A stretch of 64,000 nucleotides of DNA from Megalobrama amblycephala. Lineage: Eukaryota; Chordata; Actinopteri; Cypriniformes; Xenocyprididae. The stretch covers positions 17,505,414 to 17,569,413 of the forward strand of contig NC_063052.1 of NCBI RefSeq assembly GCF_018812025.1, written 5' to 3'. The translations under genes were made by a program, and so were the position numbers. The stretch's first letter is position 1. Every line of letters begins with the position of its first letter. A model generated the notes under the pieces. It saw only the letters and a list, made by a program, of their open reading frames with translations, did not search any database and was not told the origin of the DNA. This document shows, piece after piece, positions 13,301 through 28,300 of the stretch.

Positions 13301-16300
13301 TGAGTAATTTTACATCCCTATTATAAATATATATTGTTTTGACTTTTTTAAAAAAAACACTGAAAAGCATTTGGTGTAAAAACTATTTTCAAATTGTGTG
13401 AAATTTAAAGTTAAATTAAGTCTGAAATGTTTTTTTCTTGTAAAGTATACAGTTTAGATATAGGGCTGTTTTGGAGAAGGAATTTCCCTTGTAGTGATTT
13501 TGAGTGGCTCAATATCACAAATATGCAATATTATCGCTTTTTATTATTTATTTATTTATTTTTGCTATATAAATAAGTGTTACAATGTGGTCAGCAGGCA
13601 CAAAGACGAAGAAGATTCAAAAACAAAATTGGCTTTATTAATAATCCAAACACTGAATGAACACGTAGGAGAATAACGCAACCCACACAATGCATAAACG
13701 AGAACTGACAAAGAACAACTGAATCACAGGGCTATATAAACAGGGGATGCAACATTTTAGTTACATTCATTATTACCACCACTCTTGACTAAATGAAGTT
13801 GCTGAGAATGTGGTAGTGATTCACATTGTGTGTGTAAGTGTTTGTGAGCAGAGCAGTTGTGTGAAGTGTGCGAACACATCGGAGAGATCAGTAATTGCCT
13901 TGTTAGAGAGGTGTCAGTCAAATGACCCCATGGGCCCTAGCACTCTATCCAATACAATATGCATGCTCTGTTCAACTCTTCCTCTCCAGCATTGCTCCAG
14001 GGTAGGCTCAAGGTCACATCCCTGCCCCAGTAACCCCGGGCAGGGCAATCAAAACTGGACTTTACAGGCCCATCTTGGCCATAACTGCGCTCTATCCAAT
14101 AATCTAATGCACCTAATGCACAAGCTCAGAGGGGTGTGTGTGTGCACGTCTGTGAGCAAGTGTGATGAGGTCACAACGGAGGTCAGCTGTCAACCCCTCC
14201 TGCTAATCTTTGTATGGCCTGCTCGCGCTCCGAGGAGGGTGTGTGTGCACTCTGTGTCATGTCAAAAGGGTTTTAAGGCACACAGGGGGTGGGTCAGCCT
14301 GCTGAGGGGTAACTAGATTCATTTTTACAACACTACTAAAATGCAACGCACTAAAATGCACCATTCCATTTCCGTCAGACCATTAAACGTAGTGAACATC
14401 CACTCCACCAAGATAACAGTGCTGTGCTAATGAAATGTATCTCTTGAACCACAAATTAAAAACGTATGTCTTCGTGACTGGCAGGAAACAGCTTTGAAAC
14501 CGTAGCTTCCTAAGCTACATGCTTTCTATAAGGAAAATGTCTTTTCAACAGTATAGCTAAGCAATGGAATAATTTAAAATTGAAGAGACTTGTTTTTCTG
14601 GCACACAACAAGGGAGTTTTAAATGAAGGAACATCTCAGTTAGGGTGACAATATTAAACTCGAACAGATAAAATTACACTAAATACAACAACAAAAAACA
14701 AACAAACTAGATAACACCTAACAGATAACAACATTTATATAACTAAATTAAGGAAAGAAGCATAATGAAATATGTAGTGTTTAACTAAATACTTAGTTGA
14801 AAAAGAAGACCTCTGTAAATTGTTGTTGTTGTTGTTTTTAATTGGTTCATTTACATTAACCACTTCAACAAACTGATTCACTGGAATGAATAAGAATTTT
14901 CAATGCATTTGTTCTCAAGACATTTCCATTTCAGCTCACTCTCTTGGTAACTATTTTACATTTTGGGTAAATTTGTGGCTGAATTGGTATGAATTAGTAC
15001 AATATTGTTTCTGTACAATCTATTTACACCCCACCAATGGGACATTTTAAGAGAGCAAATTTGAATACGGATTATTCATTACAAAACTGTGTTGCACTTT
15101 ATTGCACTGCAATATAAGTTGTTGGAAAAAGTAATGGAAACATTAATGAAAAAAGTTGAGCTACTGTCATATTACTTAAAAATGTATTTTAGTTACACTG
15201 TAAACCCAAATTAGTTGGGCTAACTCAAAAAATTTTACGTAATCAGTTACATACATTATGATGATACTCTGAGCACTGCCGATAACTTTTATTGTGAGCA
15301 CTTCTTGTCTATTTGCCTCGTCATGACGACCCGCTTGTTGTATTCCTCACTTGTAAGTCGCTTTGGATAAAAGCGTCTGCCAAATGAATAAATGTAAATG
15401 TACATGAAATTTTTTGAGTTATGATGTTCCCAAAGTAAGAAGAACTATCAAGTTTTGAGTTTGTGGTACTCATGCATGTTAATTGCTCCTAACTTGAAGT
15501 ACTGAGTTAGCTAACTCATACATTTTGATAGCAATGAACAAAAAAGATTTAGTTAACTTTTTTATTTTGAGTTCTTGCAAATCAAATGGGTTATTTACTT
15601 TACTGTAAACCCTAATAAGCAAATTCAGAAAATGCCAACTTGCTAATTTTCTATTATCAATAGCAGGGTTTAGCACTTACTGAATGAGTACAGCAACTTA
15701 AAACATGTAACTTACCTGCTCTCAAACCAAGCCGCATGCACCACTTGTCACCATGATGGTAACTCTCCAAAAACCCACATTAACAGAAACTCTTCTAAAT
15801 TAGCATAACAAAACATTAATCACAGTCCCAGCCCAGTTTCAGATAAACTTCTAAATTAAAATCTCTAAATTAAAAGAAAAGAGTTCATACAATTCAAAAC
15901 AATGAAACAGTTCAGTTTACTTGAAATATGTCAGTGCTGTGAACTCAAAAGAAAAAGAAAGTTCTAAATACTCATAAGGCTTAATTTAACTGAACTAATT
16001 TGCTCAATTTAAGTTTGCCTTACTCAAACCAATTAAGTATTTTGAGCGTTAAGGTTTACAGTCTAGCATCACTATTTTAATAGTCTCAAACCCATCATTT
16101 GTTTATGTGAGTGTTGTCGGGTCATTTCACTATCGTATTCCGGGTGTCTTTTGAAGACAAAAAGGGGGCAGCTTCAGGGTGTCACCCTCCACTCTTGCCC
16201 TCTGACAGCAGCAGCTGAGCCTCACCCTGCAGCAGTCAGCCAGCCTTGACATTGGCCATGGTCCCCTTCTTTGTGTCTGGCCCTGCACCCACCTTCTGGG

Positions 16301-19300
16301 ATTCTCCATGGGCCCCGGGGGACTCGTCTCAGAGGAGATTGGTAGTCATGCTGGGGGTTTGGCGAGCCCTGCAGGGAGGTGTGTGGTGTGTTTTGTATGG
16401 GTCTGGCAGAGTCGTATCTGGACAGACCTATGTATGTATTCATGCTGTCTGATGGGGGTGTGCTGATAATGGAGAGGGTTTAAGAGTGCACATCTCTCGC
16501 CTGTGTTTGGCTTTTGTGTAACCAGAGGACCAGACTTGTGTCTGATGTCAGCCCTTTTTATTTGGAGGTCGTTTCCTTTAGGCAGTCACACAAACACTGT
16601 GGTGAGCTATCTTGTTTGTGTTTTTTTTTTTTTTTATTACTATTATTAGTATTGTTGTTGTTGTTTTAGTGAAAGAAACAATTTTATAGTGTATATTAAG
16701 CCAGTTAAGCCTCAAGACTGATAAAAAACTGATTTTAAAAATAGCCAATACAACATCAAGAATGTGATGGGTTATGAATAAAGTGATGTACTGTATAAAT
16801 TCTACTGTATAAAAACATTTTCTCAAAATTCAGTCAAAATACACTACAGTTCAAATGTCTTTTTATCAGTTTCAAATGAATAATTAGGCAGTACAATCAT
16901 TTTCAACATTGATCATTATAAGAAATGTTTTTTGAGCAGCAAATCATCATATTAGAATGATTTCTGAAGGATCATGTGACACTGAAGACTGGAGTAATGA
17001 TGCTAAAATTCAGCTTTGCCATCACAGGAATAAATTACATTTTAAAATAAATTACAATACAAAACCGTAATTTTAAATTGTAACACTATTTCACAATATT
17101 ACTGATTTTACTGTAATTTTGTATAGCTGCATCAAATAAATGCAGCTTTGGTGAGCATAACTTTTCAAGTGTAGTGTATATTGTAATTTGAGCAGAAAAT
17201 ATGTAATCCAATGTAGTTGCTAGATTTTAAAACTAATTATGGCAATCACAATTTATTTTTGTTTTTGTTCAAAATGGCCCAGTTTTATTGGGTTAAATAC
17301 AATGAGCAGCACCATTTTGCAATTTCTTCGAGGCTGCTTTCAGTTTTTAAAAAAGCTAAATTAAAGCTTCAAGCATGGACATGAATATTTTTTATATGGT
17401 AAGCTGTAAATCCGAAAACCTTTTATTGTCTGTGTGCAAAAGCAGAACATTTTAAGGTACAGCATAATTTGTTTTACAGTGAAGTTTATAGAAGGAAAAA
17501 CATTTTTTTTTAATGCAGACATAGACATTTGATTTTAAAAAAATCCTGCGTGTGGTTTTCAAAACGGTCACGGCAGAACGCAGACCTATCTAAAGCAGCT
17601 TCACTGTTTAGTTTTTACCCAGGAATGTAAACGATTTTTGTCTGCATAACACACACAGCATCTGGCCTCCCTTCCGCTGCCTTTTTTGTGTTGTTGTTGT
17701 AAAATGGTGCATTGGTGCTCCGGGCAAGAGAAGACAGCCGAGCAGACAGCAGACGCAACAGAATCAGATCAGACGTGATGTTATCAGACTGTGTGTCTCA
17801 CACCCATCCCCTCTCATCAGGCATGCATGCACTGGGTCCTGCTCTCAGACATCACCCCTCCAACCCCCTGCTCTCAGAGTTGAAAGGTCAGAAGGTCTCT
17901 GCGGTAACTCTTAGCTTCTCATTCATCGGGCTCGTCCTCGTGGAGTTCAGGCTGCCTGATTTAAATATGAAAACAATCTTTTCTGCATTGGCAATTACCA
18001 GAAATGAACCCTGCTAAAACATAAAGAATTATTTTAGCAATAATTTGAATATTTGAGGTTTATTTCACATTTCACAGCACACAATTAACATTGATGATTG
18101 GATTTGTGGAGTTTTCTGCATTGTGATTTGTGTTTACAAATGTTTAAGATGAGAAGTAAAATCTTAATAAAATAATCTAAAGAATCTTTTTCACGTTTTC
18201 ACTAAATTAACTCAATGAAGAATTATTTATATGCACCAATATAATGATACACACTAATATACACAAGTAAATATTACTGTTTATTTTTTATTACATTTTA
18301 TTACTTGTTTTTGAGTGATGATGCACAAATCATTAAATCAGAGTTTTGAAGAGAAAATTGATTAACTGATTTACAGAAGTGAATCAAACTTATTGTAGTT
18401 ATTTATTTTATGTGATTTGTTTTTTATAAAATGTTCAATAATTACAATATTCATAATTGTGCTTATTTCACACATGAAACAAAACATTTGCGTATTGCAT
18501 TGTCGTATTTACTGTATATTATTTTCACATGATATTTTAGATTTTATCATATATTTTCCTTCGTCACATTAAAGCTTTGTTGTCATGTGGCTGGTGGCTG
18601 ATATTGGGGGAGGGATGTGTCCTGACCCCTATTTGAAAGTCAGTCGGAGATCTAATAATGTCGGTCACCCCTTTCGGCACCTGACCCCAAAATGTGAGAA
18701 TGGGGGAGCTGGGAGCTTTATTTTATTAAGATCAAGTCAGCAGTTGGTCTGTCTGGGAAAAATAACCTCTTGAATTGCCCCTTTGATTTCTATTATCTAA
18801 ATTTTATTTAAACAGTTTTTTTTCCAATTCATGCTTATCACATTACAAGAACCTCAATCACACAACACACTATGTTATATTAGATGTTATGTTACATAAA
18901 AACAGGGTCCAGGTCTCAGTTTTACTGACACAGTGATAAGACTGGTTCATGATGCGAATGGCCTGTGCTGTTTGTTGAAAACTGCTAACACAGCTAACAG
19001 CTGTCTAAGGACAAAATTATTTCTGTTAAAAATACAGAAATACAGTTTCATGGATGCTAAGATCTATTAATGGCTTGTAAATGTTTTCTAATCACCTACA
19101 ATTGGCAGGTAGCAAGAAGTAAATTTTGTATCCTGGATATAAATGAGTGTTTGAGTACTTTCCATGTCACATAACATTTTTGACAAACTATCCTGCAAAT
19201 GGCTTGTAAAATGCAGTTATAGAATCGAATATCGATTTCTACACATAAGTGAATGGCCAGACAATTAATATGTTGTTTTTATCTGTCAATATTTTTTGTC

Positions 19301-22300
19301 CTCATGTATACATAACCAAAAGGGTACGAGAAGATGCCCATTTAGTCACAGCTAAAGAGCAGGGCTGGTCCACACAGAATGCGTTTTTGCTGTTAAAAAC
19401 ACGAGATGCAGGTTAGTGGAATGAGAAAAAGCGCAAGCTATAGAGATTTGTTTTTTTAAAAACTGACCAACTATGAACTTGAGTGACGTGTTTTTTTAGA
19501 ATGCCGTGTCCTGCGCGAGATGCTGCAAAAGACACGAGGCGCAACAGTTAAAGACATCCGTCTAACTTACATCGAAAAACAGTGGAAAAGTATTCCAGTG
19601 GAATGGGAAAATGTTTTCTGTGTGAATGGCCACTAAGGCGTGATGTGCATTGAAGTAACTGCAACCCCTAAAGTAATCACAATACACAATATAGCACAAG
19701 CTTGAGTGTCTTATTTTATTAAATTAGTAAGCAAATTCATTAAGTGATTTTTTTCAGTTAGAAGATATTGTCTCTGAAGTGAAAACGTGAAAACTAAGGT
19801 TGATATCTTTTGGAGCTGTGCAGTGAACAGGTGTTTCACGTCATATAGCTGTTAATAAATGAGGTATTTTAGCACTAATGGAATGCTGTATTGACCAATC
19901 AGCATCTAAGAACTCTCCATTGTATGTTAAAGAACGGCATGTCTAGCATGTTTTATTCTGTCTTATGTTTTATTTCCAGGTCTTGTTTTTTATTTATTTA
20001 TTTATTTATTTTTGTCCTCTTCATCATCCACTCATTCTCTCTACGTGTACGGCCGTGTCAGCTGCGTAGGAGATAGGAGGTAGTGAACACACTGGAGGTA
20101 GTGTGTACCTCAGGGAGCGCATGGAGGCCAAGGGGTTGTGTGTGTGTGTTAATCTAGTGAGTCAGTGTTCAGATAGGATGGGCTCTTACCTTCACATCTC
20201 TTATTACAGCAGTCAGTAAAGTCACATGCTGAACCCAGTCATAATCATCATGGTGTTGACTTGATGTTTGCAGTTATTCTTTGAGTCTCCCAGCTCTATG
20301 TTTAGAAGACATTCCCCTGCCAGGACTAAAGCTAGCAAGGCTTAGCACTCTTTCTTTATGGAGTTTGTCTGGGGTTTGGCAGTGTGACACATGCATGTTT
20401 GAGAGCTATTTGCACTGTGTCACTTGTGTCTGTTGTAAGAGCCACCGAGCCATTTGCTCTCCAATCATTTATGTTGTTCGGTTCATGCAGAGCAGATAAA
20501 CAAAATGGAGGAAAATGGAGCTTTTAAAATGAGGGTAACTATGGCAATTTAATCTTTTGATCCAAATATGAGGGCTTGGCTTATTGATATCAGTGCAGTT
20601 CAGAATATACACGTCTTTGTGTTGTTTCTGCTTTTGTTCCCTTCTCTGCAGCATGTTAACCAATTTAAAGTCCAAATGAAATTAAAATGGCCCCATATCC
20701 TTTCTTAATACATGTTCCTGGTATTGTTGTGCAGTTCGTCAGTGCATGTTCATGTAAAAATAAATAGTAATCTTTCATCAAACTGTTCTGCCTCTGAAAC
20801 GACTCATTTTCACCTGATGTCAATGCTAACCAATAGCAAAATGACTATTTAGGCTTTTATATTTTAGGCTACTGTTGTTGGTAATACAGCGTTTCTAAAA
20901 TTTTGCCAATAGTTAAAGTAATTTTGTGGTGGTTAATATACAACATGTTCTGCCTTTGGTATGGAATGCCAAAGTCCCTTTCAAGAAAAGCCTGTTCACT
21001 CAGCGGCCATATTTCGGGCATCCGAGATCAAGTCGTATCTATTTGAATGGGTTAATCCTGAAATCTCAAAAACATGCTTAGAGAACTCAAAATTAAATAA
21101 CATATTTCAAATCAGAAACAAAATCTGACATGTTGTTTCCTTATGCTCAAATAGCGTTAAAAAACGTATTTTTCAGGCTAGATGAGCCAATGCGCATGTG
21201 CAGTCCTATGCGCGAGTCTCAGGATTCTATGGGAACTGGAGCTTCTAATGTCAGCTGCAATGATGCAATGGCTTTATCAATTAGTGATTGGCTCTTTTAC
21301 TTAGAACGGGACGTATTCCGCCATATTGCGTGTTGCAGTTCCTTTCATTCATAACTTATAGGAGTGAATCGTCTTTCTATATCTATAGTCTTTGGGAAGG
21401 CTCACTTTCCACAACCTAATAAATTCCCTGCCTACTTTTTTTTTTTTTGATCGCGTAACGTGGTTCACTTGGAAATACATAAACTAAGTAGTACAGTTGG
21501 TTTTGCATGAGTTGAAATATTTCAATGTATAGATCTGAAAACCTTGCATTCACAGAGATTTGGGACTAAACTCAGCTAGTGTGTGACCCTCAACTGGTCT
21601 ATCAGCAGTCTTTACAAAGGGTGGTAAAATCAGACTTATTTTAAACCCTTCAGGATGTGGTTTAAGATGAGGTGTTCTAAATAGAGTGCATAGTATCCCA
21701 GCATGCCTCAGTATAAGGTCCCCACATGCCTGCCTTCAGTCATGTGGACTGAGACCACCAGTAAGGAATAGCCTCACCATGGAATTTCTGGATCTCTTTT
21801 TTTTTAAATAGAGATCAGGATTCTGAATAGACAACAGAACAAAATAACATAATTTACTAGAGGTTCTGACAAAATGTTAATTGTTGCAGACTATATTAAA
21901 AAAATAATAATTCATTTTGAATTATATTTTTAAAAGTTTGGTTTGAATGAATAATTCAATTACTCATGAAGACTTCCCTTGTTTCATTACTGGATAAATT
22001 AGCTTTCTTGATCTCTTGAATGAATGATTTGACAATGACTTGATTCAAACCCACCTACTAGTGTAACGATGTAATTGATAGAATCCTTATTTGAAGCTTC
22101 AAGTTCCTTTTTTTTTTTAAATAGATTTACTCTATTTTGTTTGCTATCATAGACATCAGTGTTTATCCAAACTATAAACTTTTATCCCAGTACTTCTGTG
22201 ATCATTTGAATTAATGAAATAATTATACTGAAAAGACTGTTTGTGAAGCTGTTTCATACCTACACATGACAACTGCTCGCTCAGGGTCAGCAGCATTGCC

Positions 22301-25300
22301 AAAGCAGATTTGAATGTTCCAGTGTGATTGTACTTGTCAAAGGTTTAATAGACATCTAGCCGAATCATTGTCATTTAGGAATAAGATTGCGTAGGTGTTT
22401 GAATCGAGATCAGTCTTTTAATGATTAATCTTGAAGCTCTAGTTTCTATAGGACGATGTATATTGCACATAGCATAGTGTCTGTTGTTGAGTACACATGC
22501 TGCTGCATCGTACAGTTCTTGAAGAGCTCTGTCATGCCGTCAGAACTACAGAGAGAACATCATGTACCAAACACTATTTGATGAAGAACTAAACCCAGAG
22601 CTGGGTCCAGTTTCAAGGGGATATGACTCAATCTGCCTGGGCGAACGGTAGTGAGAGGTGGAGGAGCAAGAGAAGGGGGTGTCGAATGGAAGAAGAGGAG
22701 GAGAGGGGTGTAAAATAATATTTGTGGTAAGTCGGTGTCACCGGTGGGATGAGATGAGCTGCAGGTTGGGGGTGGGTGTAGGGGGACTCTGTAGCAGGTG
22801 GCGTCTGGGCCCAGGCAGAGCTTATCTTGTACAGTCTTACCAGGAGGTTAAATAATTAAAGAAAAGTGGGTGTTATGGCATGGGGAGTCTAGACGTGTCT
22901 GGCGCCCGTATGGGGCGTCTCTTTAATACGAGCGCTTTATCTCAGATTAGAGAGCGAGGTCAGTGGCTTGCGCCCTGCTTAGGTGACAGTGCCGCTTTGC
23001 TAGCGAGGCACAGACGAATAGCTCCTGCCACTAGCACGATTAAATCGCCCTAGTTCTCCATCACACTTCCTGCTATCTCTCCCACCGTGAAAGGCCATGA
23101 GTTAGATAGCGGCATTCATTTTTACTCAGTGACTGAATATGGTGTGCCTCAACTCCGTAGATTTGGCCCGTCTTTGTTTTTTTGGGTGGCTCTTTGAGTT
23201 GTTCTCTGATCTCATTTGTTCCATGAGTCTCAGTTTATTGAAGTGTCCTTTCATTCTCTCTTTTCTTTCCTCTGTCTTCCACATACTCTCAGTCTCTCTT
23301 GCACTCCGTCTCTTGCGTTTTTTTATACACCTTGTGTGTGAATGGAAAATGTCTGTCACACCAGAAAAGGGCTGCACTGGTGAAAGACTTCACAAGCTCT
23401 CCCTCCCCTTTCTCTCAGTTTCCCCAAAACAGAAAAACGGGAAAATTCCACAATGCTTAAATGCCTTTCTTTCTTTTCTGCATAGAATAAGTCCCACATA
23501 CTGTTGAAGCCTGTAAATATCTACTGAAATAGCAATACTTTGGTCTAGCAATCTTCTACATACATTTCTTTTTTGCCTTTATTTCGTTATTTTGCCCCTT
23601 CTGCAGCCTCTCATAAAGTGACTCATAGTATGTTGCTAGGGAATGTTCCAGAAAGGGGCATTTACTGCACCAGGTTCAGTCTTCCCTTATGAATGCGTTT
23701 CTGGGTGAAACCTGCCGTCTCGCAAGTCTCCAACCCACATGGGCGTCTGACATGTGCCCTTTTCTTTTGTCTGGCATTCTGATGAGACAACTCAGATAAC
23801 ACAGGAGGAGGGGGCAATGCGTACCCTCTCAAGTTCCCATAATGCCTTTGTTGTCTGGTGCATGCTATGACGTGGGTGAATGGATGGTTAACTACATTAA
23901 GGCTTGATAAAGCAGTGCTATTATGACTGGATATGTCCATTTCTGGTTTTTCTCCGCTTACCAGTACAACCCGCAGTCATGAGTGCCAACATGGGTGGCT
24001 GATGGCTTTATGCATGTCCAGATTGTGCATGGGATCTACTGGGGATGCTTACTTTTAGGGTCTTTGGACTCACTGCACCACAAACTGGCCCAAACTAGAG
24101 AGGACGCAAGGAAACTTTCAATGTTTTTCTCTAATCTCTGCTGTCTTGCCATTTCGATGAAGTCACTTGGAAATTAGCTGTTCACTGCTCACACACACTC
24201 TTTCCCGTGGAAATCTGTTGTGTAATGTGTGCTTTGGTAAGAATTCAAAGCCCAGTCTAAGAACTTTCCCTCACTGCTGTGAGTTCAACTGTTGGATCTC
24301 TCATGACATGATCTCCACACACTGTGCCCGACTCCATGAGAATAGTACTGTACCGGGGAGACATTTGGAGACGGAGCACAGATGGCTGGCAGTGAGCAGC
24401 AGTCCCCATTCTCCAGCCTCTCTCTCCCCCTCCTCCTCCACCCTCTCCGTTTCTTTACTCCCAGATCGTGAGAGCACAGCTGTTTTCCTTCTGTTATGAA
24501 ACTGCGGAGAGGAGGAAACAGGAAATGGCTTCATGAAATATAGATCTGGAGGCCAGACTTGGTTGTCTTTGCAGCTTGTGAGCAGAGTATAAAAGGGAGA
24601 GAGAGAGAGAGGAAAAAAGTTTCGGATAGGCTTATGTAATGCCTCCTCCATTTCCTTCAGCTCAGAAACAGAATGGCCTCCGCAGAACAGAGTGGTCTCA
24701 CAGCTTCTAGTACATTTCTGTGCAGCCAGGGTTTTCCAGCCTTAGAGATGAGTTGACCACTGCTTGAACAATGCGGACCCAGTTCACCTACGAGTCTGTT
24801 AGAGGCTCTGTGACAGGTGTTAGCGCATATCTCCTCTTAGCTAAAAACACAATGGAGCAGCATACGTAGTGGTAAGAGGATTGAGCTGTCTAATCTCAGA
24901 GAGTCCACATAAGGCTAACCCGAATTAGCCCAGCTGCCTCTCTCCCTCACTCTAAGGCTTGCTGTTGTGCAGTTGTTGCCACATTATCGCAGCCTGTTTA
25001 CATTTCTGCCCTGTTGCAAACAGGCTGACGACGGTTTGTTGTGTCTGCTCTGTCTGGGGTTTGTGTCTGTAATCATAACACATTAACAGATCTTCCGGGA
25101 TGCCGTCACGTCTGACTTAGATGACTGAGCCCTCCGATTAGCACAGGGAAGGTTAAACGAGGCTTGAGCAATATGATTTTTATATAAGGATTACAAGTTT
25201 ATGTAACTTGCACTCTTAGCGTAGTGATAAAAAGTAAACCATGCTGATGACTCACATTGAAGTCACATTGGATTCAGTCGAATTGTTATCTGAGTAGTAG

Positions 25301-28300
25301 CTAATTTGGCTAAAAACCAATCAGGACCCGACACACCCGATACTTTAATGGACTAGTGGACCTAGTAAGGTTAGACACCACAATTAATTTGACAAATGAA
25401 AGCAGGACTGTGAGGATAGATGTACAGTTCATACAGGTGTCGGTTGTTTAGCTGGCAAAACATTGAAAAAGGAATCTTTCCAAAACAATTTGAGTGAGCA
25501 AAAAACTTTGGACAACATCACTTCTGAAAATGAGACATGACTAAAGGACATGCAACTTAATGAATGGACTGTACATCTGTCCTCACAACATTGTTTTCAT
25601 TCAGGCCTAATTAGTATGAAGTCCACCCTGACTACCCTGCATTTTGAAGGGGGATAAAGTGAGGCTACTCTGATGAGATTACCCTGGCAACTTAGAGAAA
25701 ACTCTTACAGTGTGTTACAGCAGCAGTGGACAGTCCTGGTTGAGGGAATGTTACTAAAGTTGTGCCTGGTACTGTAGGTTGGCTGAGATTACAAACTTAA
25801 TATCTCAGAGGTTGAGATGTGTCAGTTACAACATGTTTGCTCCACCCCCAATCTACCACCAGTTGTCTGTCTCTTGGAGCTGGTCCAGACCGTAATCCGG
25901 TTAGGGGCGGCAGATTTGGGCCGTTTTATCTCCTACGCTGGGTTAACTCCTGGGATGCGTCTGGTCTCTGGTCCTTTCCTCCAAGCCCTAAACAGATGGG
26001 GTCTTGTCTTGCAAGCACTCTCTCCAGAGGAGCCGTGGCAAAGAGCCAGCGCCAATGCAGCTTATTTAACAATGCCACTACATGGCCCAACTGCATCCTG
26101 GGTACAGCCTTTCTGCTATTGAGAGAAAGTGGACATGATGGAAATGTCAGTAACTCAAGTTTGAGACAGCTCACCTATAGAAACTATTAGCTGGACATCT
26201 CAGGATGGATGACTTGTCCAACAACCGACTAGTAGTTTATTAAGTTGATTTATTTTATTTTCTACAAGTTACTTGTTTTTGAATCGCAATGAAACCAAAA
26301 TAGCGACAGAAATTTCTTTCCTATTCACTATAAGATCTATAACAGCCATTTGAAAAATAGGTAAGGTGAGTTTTCATTGCATTCTAACTTTAAAGAGGAT
26401 GAATTTGAATATGTAGCTTCTTGGAGAGAGCCATCAAAGAGTATTTCATTTTCTTTCCTGCGTAAACCAAAGTCCACTGTGTGTTGCTGATGTCATAGTC
26501 GTACGTTTGAAAATGATTACCCTTAACATCAGTGTAGATTGTGTTGGGTAGATAATGGTGTTTGCGTAAGGGTTTACTTCAGTGCCGCAGCAGTTTTTCC
26601 ATTGTCTCAAAACATAAACCTTCATGTGTCTGAGTAAATTGTGGGAGTTCCTCAGTGGGCAGCAGGGATAACAAGATTTCTCTGGATGTATGTGTGGCAC
26701 ATTTCTACATGATTTTCATGTGACTGGAGAACAAGTATGTATTGACCGGGCCCATCTGTGTGTGAAAGTGTGTCAGCAGGGTGGGGTGTGTTCAAGGGTC
26801 AGCAGAAGGTTGAGAGGTCTACCCTGTTTGTAACAACATGTCTGATCCCTTTTTACACTATTGCTGGAAAAGAGTCTAAAACAGGAAATTAAGTGTAGAC
26901 TGTCATGTTCATTCAGGCATTCCTTTCAAAGGATTCCCAAATCATGTTCCTCTGCGAAGAGGATGTATGACGAGATTAAGAAACGTAAAATATTAATTCC
27001 GTCCTCTGACTGCGTGAGGTCTACCCATGACATAATCAGTTTATGAAACAGTTTTATGAAATAGCAGTTAGCTTATATGCTCAGACGTATTGAGCTGTGT
27101 CGCTCATGTCGGCAGTACAAGTTAAAATCTAGCTCATATCCCGATCATATCCACTCTGAACTGTCCTATAAATAATTAAAATGACCTAAAAACTCTTTCT
27201 CTTTTTCTCCCTTCTTGACTTGATGTAGGTCAGAAAAGCCATTTGAAATGTCATGTTATCACATTTTTGTGGATTAGTCTGTTGCGTCACTTTTTGAGTC
27301 TGTTCCCCACACCCAATCTCAATACTCTCAGAAGTGTTCATTTTATTGCCACCTGGTGGTAAGAATGAAGAACATGTTGTGCTTGCTGTGTCATTACTTG
27401 TCTATATTCAACTCTATCTTTTCGCTACCTCTCTGATGTTCCTGAAAGCTTATAAATCATTAATAGTAATCACTATTATTATTTTGTACTAGGTTTAATG
27501 ACCAATTACTCTTGCACTGTTTGAGTAACATCTGCTGAAATTGTGTGCATTTTTTATGTTTTGCATTTTTTTTAAGAAGACTTGAGATTTTCGGTGGACA
27601 ATTACCACCTTAGCAACTGCATAGCATTGCCCTGGCAACCACCCACGACACCCTAGAAGGGAGTTTGCACAAGGAAACCACTCATTTTCTATTGAAAATG
27701 TAAAAATCTTGTAGCTTCTGCAATTGTGTGAAATATGCAACTGATTTTCTCTCTGTTTTCTTGTCTTGCAGCTGAACTGGAGTTTGTTCAGATAATAATC
27801 ATAATTGTGGTGATGACTGTAATGGTAGTTGTGATCATCTGTTTGCTGAACCACTATCGGCTGTCGGCCTGGGCCTTCCTCACACGCCACAGCCAAGCCC
27901 GACGACGAGAGGAGGGCATGCAGCCGGTAAGTGTGTGTGCGAGTTTTATTCTGAGTGGGTGTTCGTTTGATTCTCCAGTCACCATGTGTGTCCTGTCTGT
28001 GTGAGCTCTGAGTGGGTGTAGAGTTCCTGTTCTTTTGTTTGATCACCATGTGTGTGACTTTGTGACCATGTTCATATGGGACTCGGCAATGTGCGTGCCA
28101 GCTTCAGGGTCTTTGTGTCGGTACACCTGCACAAATGCATTATGCAGTTCCTAGGGATGGGTCAGGATGGTCGACTGGCTCCATTAGTTAGTTGACTAGT
28201 GCGTTTAATATTTTTTTTACTGTGAATTATAATCCACAGGCCTCTGTTTCCTGAGTAAAAAGTTACTGCTCTCAATATTTCATTAATAAACATGTCTTAG

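Larger units (their letters stand above)
8133..15190. other. ldlrad4 intron 1, proximal part
   Basis: Mostly AT-rich unique-looking sequence. It contains an (AT)n tract and degenerate pieces of DNA transposons, listed separately. Open frames near 8418, 9370 and 13810 show no family similarity and are treated as chance. Confidence 0.6.

Noticed and set aside
13810..14316. 168-residue plus-strand open frame in ldlrad4 intron 1
   Set aside because: It is Cys/Val-rich from GT-rich DNA, has no recognisable domain and no splice or promoter context. It is not similar to any family I know.
25817..26190. Overlapping ~100-120-residue frames
   Set aside because: Three overlapping frames on both strands in a slightly GC-richer intron segment, with none recognisable; chance is more likely.
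27495..28049. 184-residue minus-strand open frame
   Set aside because: It runs antisense across ldlrad4 exon 2 and its flanks; the exon sequence and its splice sites explain the open frame.
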